Below are positions 1-5,973 of a stretch of DNA of 10,696 nt, in pieces. Origin of the DNA: Anoxypelagibacter sp902613655 (lineage in GTDB: Bacteria; Pseudomonadota; Alphaproteobacteria; Pelagibacterales; Pelagibacteraceae). The notes beneath the pieces were generated by a model. The model saw nothing but the letters and a program-made list of their open reading frames with translations. It ran no database searches and had not been told where the DNA came from. Both the position numbers and the translations under genes were made by a program. Positions within the stretch are counted from its first letter, which is position 1; each line of letters starts with the position of its first letter. The stretch is from contig CACMHR010000022.1 of NCBI GenBank assembly GCA_902613655.1, forward strand, positions 1-10,696, in the 5' to 3' direction.

Positions 1-201
1 GTTCAAAGACAAACAACATTATTTTTATTATTAGGATTTGCATTATTTTTTGTATCTATCACGCAATTTACTTATGAAACTTTAACATTATGTTGTTTAA
101 TTTATCTTTCATTAATACCGGTGAGTATTTTAAATTATAAATCTAAACTAAAAGATTCACAGAATGAAGAATTAGACGAAGATCAAAGAGACATTTTATA
201 A
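1..201 (+). CDS. pssA: CDP-diacylglycerol-serine O-phosphatidyltransferase, C-terminal fragment (probable)
   Basis: This is the last 66 codons of a gene that starts upstream of the window; frame 1 is open from base 1 to TAA at 199-201. The fragment has a hydrophobic helix (about residues 7-21), a second hydrophobic stretch ending in YLSLIPVS, and then a polar acidic tail. The pattern of a final membrane helix ending near Tyr-Leu-x-x-Ile-Pro resembles my memory of the C-terminus of alphaproteobacterial PssA, an inner-membrane CDP-alcohol phosphatidyltransferase that makes phosphatidylserine, the precursor of phosphatidylethanolamine. The catalytic CDP-alcohol motif (DGxxAR...GxxxD) would lie upstream and cannot be checked here. 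The call therefore rests on a weak C-terminal resemblance; another polytopic membrane protein is possible. The downstream gene starts 8 bases after the stop, so co-transcription is likely. Confidence 0.55.
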   Translation, partial: VQRQTTLFLLLGFALFFVSITQFTYETLTLCCLIYLSLIPVSILNYKSKLKDSQNEELDEDQRDIL

Positions 202-209
202 TCATTTTA

Positions 210-797
210 ATGGATAACAAAAGTTATCAAGATCATTACTTTAAAAAAGCAAAAGAACAGGGTTATAGATCAAGATCTGCTTTTAAATTGATTGAATTAA
301 ATCAAAAATTTAAATTTTTAAAAAAAGAAATCAAATTATTAGATGTCGGCTCATTCCCTGGTGGGTGGTTACAAGTGGCAAAAAAAACAATTAAAAATGG
401 TAAAATTTTAGGGATAGATAAAAAAAAACTTATCCAAATTGAAGGCACAAGAATTATTGAGGGTGATTTTTTAGAAGAAAGATCAAAAAACGATATATTA
501 AAATTTTTCAATTCTCAAATAAACGTAATGTTGTCTGATATGGCACCTAATACCTCAGGTAATAAAAGTTTGGATGCTATAAAAACAAATGAATTATGTT
601 TGTCAATTCTTGAATTTTCTAAAAAGGTACTAGATAAAAATGGTGTTGTAGTAAGTAAATTATTTATGGGAGAAGATTTTGAAGCAATTAAAATTTATGC
701 AAAAGAAACCTTTAAAAATATCCGTTTTTTTAAGCCCAATTCTAGCCGTGATAACTCAAGAGAGACATATATTTATTGTAATAGATTAAATACATAA
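210..797 (+). CDS. rlmE: 23S rRNA (uridine-2'-O-)-methyltransferase RlmE (FtsJ/RrmJ)
   Basis: A 195-residue SAM-dependent methyltransferase that in E. coli methylates the 2'-OH of U2552 in the 23S rRNA A-loop during late 50S assembly. The full K-D-K-E catalytic tetrad of the family is visible: Lys26 in RSRSAFKL, Asp110 in LSDMAPNTSG, Lys150 in VSKLFMG and Glu185 in SRETYIY. SAM-binding motif I is LLDVGSFPGGW (residues 43-53), a variant of the usual DLGAAPGGW. Length is close to the roughly 209 residues of E. coli RlmE, the difference being a shorter N-terminus. The ATG at 210 is the first in frame, 8 bases after the preceding stop, with no obvious Shine-Dalgarno site. No ftsH follows, unlike E. 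coli. It is probably co-transcribed with its + strand neighbours. The family call is firm; the exact target uridine is inferred from homology. Confidence 0.95.
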   Translation: MDNKSYQDHYFKKAKEQGYRSRSAFKLIELNQKFKFLKKEIKLLDVGSFPGGWLQVAKKTIKNGKILGIDKKKLIQIEGTRIIEGDFLEERSKNDILKFFNSQINVMLSDMAPNTSGNKSLDAIKTNELCLSILEFSKKVLDKNGVVVSKLFMGEDFEAIKIYAKETFKNIRFFKPNSSRDNSRETYIYCNRLNT

Positions 798-809
798 TAT
801 TATTACAAA

Positions 810-1238
810 ATGAATATTACTAAAATTTTTATCACAGTTTTTTTTATTAACACACTCCTTTACACAAGCACCTCTGCTAAAAATAGTTATTTTTTGGAAG
901 GCAAAAAATTATTTAATGAAAAAAAATTTTCTCAATCTAAATATAAATTTGAAAAAGATATAGTTTTTAACCCTAAAAGTGAATTATCTTATTTATATCT
1001 AGCAAAAATTTTTAATACTCAAAAGAATGATTTTATGGAGGAACAAAATTTAAATACTGTTATCATGTTAAATCCTAAAAATGAGGAGGCACTTTATTTG
1101 CTTGCTAAATTAAATATTAAAAAATCAGATTATAAAAAATCTAAAGAATTAATTAATAATCTCAAAGAAGTTTGTAGTAATTTTTGTCAAAAAGAAGCTG
1201 AACTCAAAGAGAAACTTGAGAATTTAGAACCTAAGTAA
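810..1238 (+). CDS. Small exported tetratricopeptide-repeat protein with C-terminal C-x3-C
   Basis: A 142-residue protein I cannot name. Residues 1-23 look like a Sec signal peptide: Lys5, a hydrophobic core (IFITVFFINTLLY) and a Thr-Ser-Ala cleavage site before Lys24. The mature part is made of TPR-like helix pairs at about 26-57, 59-91 and 93-120, with typical spacing such as LFNEKKFSQSKYKFEK and ALYLLAKLNIKKSDYKKSKEL. The C-terminus carries Cys122 and Cys126 (VCSNFC), the only cysteines, followed by a charged helix. In a periplasmic protein these could form a disulfide or hold a ligand. It lies 12 bases from rlmE and 12 bases from panB, inside the + strand gene run. TPR proteins are scaffolds, so a role in envelope protein contacts is plausible, but no specific function can be read from the sequence. 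Confidence 0.8.
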   Translation: MNITKIFITVFFINTLLYTSTSAKNSYFLEGKKLFNEKKFSQSKYKFEKDIVFNPKSELSYLYLAKIFNTQKNDFMEEQNLNTVIMLNPKNEEALYLLAKLNIKKSDYKKSKELINNLKEVCSNFCQKEAELKEKLENLEPK

Positions 1239-1250
1239 TAAATACGGAAA

Positions 1251-2027
1251 ATGCGTAAAAAATTAAGCAGAATAAAAAATTTAAAATTAAATAAAAAATT
1301 AGTTTGTTTAACAGCATACTCAAAACCCATAGCAAAATTACTTGATAATCACTGTGACATAATTTTAGTTGGTGACTCCATGGCTACTGCATTTTATGGA
1401 ATGAAAGATACAAAATCTATTTCATTAAATACAATTATTAATCACTCCATCGCAGTCAGAAAAGGAGCAAAAAAAAGTACAGTTGTTGTAGATATGCCAA
1501 TTAATACGTATAAAAATTTAGAAGTCGCAAAAAGAAATGTCAGAGAAGTCTTCAAGAGAACCAAATGCGATGCTGTAAAATTGGAGAGCAATGGAAAAAA
1601 TTTTAAAATTATAAAAAAACTTGTAGAATTAGGTTATCCTATAATGGGCCACGTAGGTTTTACACCACAAAACAAAAAAAAATTTAAGCCACAAGGACTA
1701 AAAAAAATAGAGGAAAAAAAGTTAATCAAAGAATCATTGGAGATTGAAAGGGCAGGTGCATTTTCATTAGTTTTGGAATGTATAGCTGAAAAAACTTCAA
1801 AAAAAATAACAAATATTACAAAAATACCAACTATTGGAATTGGTTCTTCTAAATTTTGTAATGGTCAAATCTTGGTTACTGATGATCTTATCGGTATAAG
1901 TGGTTTCAAACCCAAATTTGTTAAAAAATATGTAAACCTAAAACAAATACTCAATAAAACTTTTGCTAAATTTAAAACTGATGTAATAAGTCAAAAGTTT
2001 CCGTCACGTAAAAATAGCTTTATTTGA
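1251..2027 (+). CDS. panB: 3-methyl-2-oxobutanoate hydroxymethyltransferase (ketopantoate hydroxymethyltransferase)
   Basis: A 258-residue TIM-barrel enzyme that transfers a hydroxymethyl group from 5,10-methylenetetrahydrofolate to 3-methyl-2-oxobutanoate, giving ketopantoate, the first committed step to pantothenate and coenzyme A. Metal and substrate residues known from E. coli PanB are present: Asp42-Ser43 (LVGDS), Asp81 (VVDMP), Lys110 and Glu112 (VKLES), His134 (MGHVGFTPQ) and the catalytic-base equivalent Glu176 (LVLECIAE). Further family signatures are IPTIGIGSS, NGQILVTDD and the C-terminal PSRKNSF. Length is near the E. coli 264. The usual GGYKVQGR loop after TPQ is cut to KPQGL (about residues 146-150), roughly three residues shorter. 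No panC or panD is next to it. It starts 12 bases after the TPR gene, and its stop region runs into the following gene. Confidence 0.95.
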   Translation: MRKKLSRIKNLKLNKKLVCLTAYSKPIAKLLDNHCDIILVGDSMATAFYGMKDTKSISLNTIINHSIAVRKGAKKSTVVVDMPINTYKNLEVAKRNVREVFKRTKCDAVKLESNGKNFKIIKKLVELGYPIMGHVGFTPQNKKKFKPQGLKKIEEKKLIKESLEIERAGAFSLVLECIAEKTSKKITNITKIPTIGIGSSKFCNGQILVTDDLIGISGFKPKFVKKYVNLKQILNKTFAKFKTDVISQKFPSRKNSFI

Positions 2028-2035
2028 AAAATTTA

Positions 2036-2653
2036 ATGGAAAATATTGAAAATAAATCATTTAAAAATCTAATTTTATCTAATAAAAAAAAATTATTATT
2101 ACTAGCTGGGGTAATATTTTTATCGCTTATATATTTTTGGTGGGCAGATAATATAAAAAAAAAAGATAGATATAAAAATTCGGAAGATTTTATTAGCGCA
2201 AAAATATTCCTAAGCAAAAACGAAAACGAAAAATCTCTAGAGATTTTAAAAAATATAATATCAACAAATGATGCAGTTTACTCTCCCTTATCACTATTTT
2301 TGATTATCGACAGAAATTTAGATGAAAATAGAGAAAATGTTTTAAAATACTTTGATCAAATTATATCAATTAATAGTTTAGAAAAAGAGGATTTAAATCT
2401 TTTAAAACTCAAGAAGGCTATTTATATTTCAGATAGTGCTGACGAAAATGATCTTCTTGAAATACTAAACCCTATTTTAAATTCCAATTCTGTTTGGAAT
2501 AATAAATCATTAAAATTACTTGGAGATTATTACTTTAATAAAAAGGAATATATTAAGGCAAAACAATATTATTCTGATATTTTAAACTTAGAGGATCAAA
2601 GTATTGATTTTTCCGAAATTAATAGAAAACTAAAAATAATAAAAAATGATTAA
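2036..2653 (+). CDS. YfgM-like membrane-anchored tetratricopeptide protein
   Basis: About 205 residues from the ATG at 2036. An upstream TTG at 2024 is in frame and overlaps the panB stop, but ATG starts 8 bases after that stop and is the more likely choice. After a basic cytoplasmic N-terminus (SNKKK) there is one membrane helix, roughly LLLLAGVIFLSLIYFWW (residues 17-33). A helical TPR-like part follows, with a clear C-terminal repeat (LLGDYYFNKKEYIKAKQYYSDIL). This matches the layout of the YfgM/TPR_21 family, inner-membrane proteins with a periplasmic TPR domain; E. coli YfgM associates with the SecYEG translocon and PpiD. Its position directly before bamB is the same as in gammaproteobacteria (yfgM-bamB), which supports the call. 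The last 8 bases overlap the bamB start, suggesting translational coupling. Identity at family level is inferred from architecture and context. Confidence 0.75.
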   Translation: MENIENKSFKNLILSNKKKLLLLAGVIFLSLIYFWWADNIKKKDRYKNSEDFISAKIFLSKNENEKSLEILKNIISTNDAVYSPLSLFLIIDRNLDENRENVLKYFDQIISINSLEKEDLNLLKLKKAIYISDSADENDLLEILNPILNSNSVWNNKSLKLLGDYYFNKKEYIKAKQYYSDILNLEDQSIDFSEINRKLKIIKND

Positions 2654-3992
2654 AATCTTAAGTTTAGGTTTCTACTTATTTTTGTTATTTTTTTTAAACA
2701 ACTGTTCTTTTCAAAATTCAGCAGGTTTTTTTGAAAATAAAATTGAAGAATTCGAAAAAGAACTTGAAAAAAAAAATTCAACATTAGTTTTTTCTCCACA
2801 AAAAAAATTTGACAAAGAAATTTCCGGAACTGTTTCAGCAAAACTCAGTAATCCTGTATTAATTGAAAACTGGAGCGAAAATAGTCTTAACGCTAATAAT
2901 TTTATTCCAAATCTGTCTTATAGCAATCAAAAAAACATTATTTTAAAAAGTAAAAAGATTGGTAAAAATAAATTTAATTTATCAAATGTGTTTTTTGAGC
3001 CTTTGGTAGTTAATAATAAAATATTTTTTTCAGACTACTCAGGAAATATATATAGTTATTCGGTAAATGACAAAAATCTTTTGTGGAAATTTAACTTTTA
3101 TAAAAAAAGATATAAAAACTATCCAATTAAAATAAAATTAAAATTATTAAATAATAATTTAATCGTTTCTGATAATCTTGGTTATATTTATAGTGTTAAC
3201 ATTCAAACATCTCAAATCAAATGGGCTAAAAATTATGGTATAGCATTTAACTCTAATATTAAAATCCATAATAATATAATATTTATTTTGAACCAAGATA
3301 ATAAACTTTACATGATCAGTGAGATCAACGGTAATCAAATTTTAGGCTTAGAAACTTTTCCATCTTTCCTTAAAACTAAGTACAAAACCAACATTAGTCT
3401 CGATATTAAAAATAATAATATCTTTTTTATTACATCTAATGGTGAACTATATTCTATTAATTATTATTCTAATAATATTAATTGGCTTTCAAATATTTTT
3501 CCAAAAAATTCCTCAGGGTCAGAATTATTTTACTCTTCACCAATAGTAAATAGAGACGATAAAATTTATTTTAGTAGTTCAGTGTCCACTTACTCGATAA
3601 ACACTAATAATGGCTCCATTAATTGGGAATTGCCTTTTTCAACTAATCTAAGACCCATAGTTACTGATCAGTTTGTCTTTTTAGCATCCGAAGAGGGCTT
3701 TATTATCAATATTGATAATGCAACAGGAAAAGTAATTTGGTCAAAAAGTTTGTATAAAGAAAAAAGCAAACCAAAAAGAAATAAAGTTGGTGATCTAATT
3801 TCTATATTATTGGTATCTGATCAAATTTTAGCAACTACAACAAAAGGTTATTTCTTATTTATAGATTATAAAACTGGTAAATTATTAAATTATACAAAAG
3901 CTTCGAAATCAGGTTTTTATTCAAGCCCTTCAATTGTAAATAAAATGATTTATGTAATTGATAACAAGCTTAGAGTTTTGATTTTTAATTAG
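2646..3992 (+). CDS. bamB: Outer-membrane protein assembly lipoprotein BamB (PQQ-repeat beta-propeller)
   Basis: A 448-residue protein with a lipoprotein-type signal: a hydrophobic stretch at 3-17 and a candidate lipidated Cys20 in LNNC, where Asn at -1 is not the usual Gly/Ala/Ser. After a linker rich in Lys and Glu (about 25-60), the rest shows repeated PQQ-propeller units. Each has a Gly/Ser-x-(hydrophobic)-Tyr-Ser-(Ile/Val) strand followed by a turn and a Trp-containing strand: near 133-148, 179-193, 220-233, 266-280, 315-327, 351-366 and 401-416. GFIINIDNATGKVIWSKSLY is the clearest unit. BamB helps the BamA barrel fold beta-barrel proteins into the outer membrane. The upstream yfgM-like gene supports the assignment; der, the usual next gene, is absent. 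Its 3' end overlaps convergent purF by 8 bases. Confidence 0.88.
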   Translation: MIKILSLGFYLFLLFFLNNCSFQNSAGFFENKIEEFEKELEKKNSTLVFSPQKKFDKEISGTVSAKLSNPVLIENWSENSLNANNFIPNLSYSNQKNIILKSKKIGKNKFNLSNVFFEPLVVNNKIFFSDYSGNIYSYSVNDKNLLWKFNFYKKRYKNYPIKIKLKLLNNNLIVSDNLGYIYSVNIQTSQIKWAKNYGIAFNSNIKIHNNIIFILNQDNKLYMISEINGNQILGLETFPSFLKTKYKTNISLDIKNNNIFFITSNGELYSINYYSNNINWLSNIFPKNSSGSELFYSSPIVNRDDKIYFSSSVSTYSINTNNGSINWELPFSTNLRPIVTDQFVFLASEEGFIINIDNATGKVIWSKSLYKEKSKPKRNKVGDLISILLVSDQILATTTKGYFLFIDYKTGKLLNYTKASKSGFYSSPSIVNKMIYVIDNKLRVLIFN

Positions 3993-5421
3993 AAGACTTG
4001 CCACTTAGAAAAGATAATTGACTTACTATTTTATTTTCATTTTGATCAACTCTTTTAATTGGATATTCACCAGTAAAGTAGTGATCAGAAAATTGAGGGT
4101 ACAAATTATTTCTTTTTTCAGAACATAGAGCTTCGTAGAGACCTTCGATACTTAAAAAACTTAATGTATCAGCCCCAATAAATTTTCTCATTTCTTTTAA
4201 ATTTTTATTAGCTGCTAACAATTCTTTTTTGGATGGCATATCTATTCCATAAAAATCTGGATATTTTATTTCTGGACAAGCAATTTTTACGTGGACTTCT
4301 TTAGCACCAGACTCATAAAGCATCTTAACAATTTTGTAACATGTAGTACCCCTTACCAAGGAGTCATCAATTAGTACTATTGATTTATTTTTAATTGAGG
4401 ACATATTTGCACTAAGTTTAAGTTTTACTCCAAGACTTCTAATACTCTGAGTAGGCTCAATAAATGTTCTTCCAACGTAATGATTTCTTATTAACCCAAC
4501 TTCAAAATTCATTTTTTTGTGTTGAGCATATCCTAAGGCGGCAGGAACCCCAGAATCAGGAACTGGTACAACTATATCACCAACATTCTCAGACTCTTTA
4601 GCCAATGCGTAACCTAAATTCTTTCTATATTCATACGCACTTTTTCCATTTAGTAGACTATCTGGCCTTGCAAAATAAATATATTCAAATACACAAGGTC
4701 GACTTTTCTTTTTTGGAAATGGTTTAAAGCTCTGAATATTGTTATCTTCCACAATTATAATTTCGCCATTTTCAATTTCCCTAACAAATTTAGCTCCAAT
4801 AATATCTAAAGCACATGTTTCAGAGGCCAAAACATATGTTTTTTTGATTTTCCCCAAAACAAGAGGTCTTATACCAAGCGGGTCGCGCACACCTATAAGT
4901 TTTTTATTAGTTATCATTGTGAGTGCATATCCACCCTGAATTTGGAAAAGTGCATCAATTATCTTATCTATAATTTTGACTCTTTTCGATTTAGCTATTA
5001 GTTGAACAATAGTTTCTGTATCACTAGTTGTTCTGAAAATTGCACCATCTTTTACTAGGTCTTCTCTTAGACGGAGAGCATTTGTCAAATTGCCATTATG
5101 AGCAATCGCTATCCCTCCACCATGAAGATCTGCAAAGAAAGGTTGAATATTTCTCAAAGAAGTCTCACCTGATGTAGAATATCTATTATGTCCCAAAGCA
5201 AATTTACCAGGCAGTTTTTTTAGAATATCTTTATTTGTAAAGTTGTCACCAACCAATCCTTGTCTCTTTTCAGAGTGAAAATTCTTTCCATCAAAAGACA
5301 CTATTCCACAGCCTTCTTGCCCTCTGTGTTGCAAAGCATGAAGACCCAATGCTGTTAATGCAGACGCATCTTCAATATCATGAATTCCAAAAACACCGCA
5401 TTTTTCTTTAAGTTTTTTCAT
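3985..5421 (-). CDS. purF: Amidophosphoribosyltransferase (glutamine PRPP amidotransferase)
   Basis: A 478-residue enzyme that makes 5-phosphoribosylamine from PRPP and glutamine, the first committed step of purine synthesis. The N-terminal Ntn-hydrolase glutaminase domain has the nucleophile Cys8 after a seven-residue propeptide (MKKLKEK), then LQHRGQEGCGI, Arg80 in GHNRYST, Asn109-Gly110 in AHNGNLTN and the SDTE motif at 133-136. The phosphoribosyltransferase domain has the PRPP loop IVLIDDSLVRGTT (348-360). Propeptide and length are of the B. subtilis type, which normally binds a 4Fe-4S cluster. Cys243 and Cys382 match two cluster ligands, but the C-terminal CxxC is replaced by PQFSDHYFTGEYP (442-454), so a normal cluster cannot form. 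It follows cvpA by 3 bases, the classical cvpA-purF pairing, and its end overlaps bamB. Confidence 0.97.
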   Translation of the reverse strand: MKKLKEKCGVFGIHDIEDASALTALGLHALQHRGQEGCGIVSFDGKNFHSEKRQGLVGDNFTNKDILKKLPGKFALGHNRYSTSGETSLRNIQPFFADLHGGGIAIAHNGNLTNALRLREDLVKDGAIFRTTSDTETIVQLIAKSKRVKIIDKIIDALFQIQGGYALTMITNKKLIGVRDPLGIRPLVLGKIKKTYVLASETCALDIIGAKFVREIENGEIIIVEDNNIQSFKPFPKKKSRPCVFEYIYFARPDSLLNGKSAYEYRKNLGYALAKESENVGDIVVPVPDSGVPAALGYAQHKKMNFEVGLIRNHYVGRTFIEPTQSIRSLGVKLKLSANMSSIKNKSIVLIDDSLVRGTTCYKIVKMLYESGAKEVHVKIACPEIKYPDFYGIDMPSKKELLAANKNLKEMRKFIGADTLSFLSIEGLYEALCSEKRNNLYPQFSDHYFTGEYPIKRVDQNENKIVSQLSFLSGKSSN

Positions 5422-5424
5422 TGA

Positions 5425-5973
5425 TCAAATTTTTTCAATCTCTTCTTTAGTATCATCCAAATCATCTTTACCTGGGAATTCTTCAATTAAAATTTGGTTA
5501 CCTTTTTCTGTAATTGGAAAAAAGTAAGAATTACTCAAATTAATATCCCATTTTTCATACGAATAAAACCAATTTAAGATTGAAAAGATACACACAACAA
5601 AAATATATCCCTTAAAAATACCAAAGAAAAAACCAAAAACTTTATCAACTGATCCCATCCCAGTATATGAAAATAAACGCCCAATACCTTTCCCAAAAAG
5701 AATCAATATAAATAATGTTACGATATAGACAGCCAATCCTAATCCAATCTCTAATATAAAATTATTTTCAATATAATCTGAAATATAAGGTTCTATTCTA
5801 GGAACTAATATTATTGTAATCACCAACGCCAAAACCCATTTCAAAAAAGAAATTAGACTCATAAAAAAACCTTTTGAAAAACACTGAATAGAAAAATAAA
5901 TAATAAAAATTAAAAAAACAACGTCAAAAAAAACTACTTTTTCGCTGACAAAAGTAATTATATTATCAAACAT
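5425..5973 (-). CDS. cvpA: CvpA family inner-membrane protein
   Basis: A 182-residue protein with about four membrane helices (roughly 14-30, 37-57, 74-95 and 113-134) and an acidic, soluble C-terminal tail (EEFPGKDDLDDTKEEIEKI). The family signature near the last helix is present as GMGSVDKVFGFFFGIFKGYIF (split at about 105-125): Gly, Asp, a FG...G..(K/R)G pattern. CvpA was named for its need in colicin V production in E. coli and has been linked to envelope stress tolerance; its molecular activity is not settled. It precedes purF by only 3 bases, as in many proteobacteria, and its ATG sits inside the end of the exporter gene upstream (8-base overlap, ATGTTTGA), so translation of exporter, CvpA and PurF is probably coupled. 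Confidence 0.92.
   Translation of the reverse strand: MFDNIITFVSEKVVFFDVVFLIFIIYFSIQCFSKGFFMSLISFLKWVLALVITIILVPRIEPYISDYIENNFILEIGLGLAVYIVTLFILILFGKGIGRLFSYTGMGSVDKVFGFFFGIFKGYIFVVCIFSILNWFYSYEKWDINLSNSYFFPITEKGNQILIEEFPGKDDLDDTKEEIEKI

Noticed and set aside
302..511. Open frame on the - strand within rlmE
   Set aside because: Lies fully opposite a well-supported methyltransferase gene; its translation has the Phe/Ser/Leu-rich look of an antisense shadow of Lys-rich coding.
3940..4060. Bidirectional terminator at the bamB/purF junction
   Set aside because: No inverted repeat with a GC-containing stem is visible on either strand around the overlapping stops.
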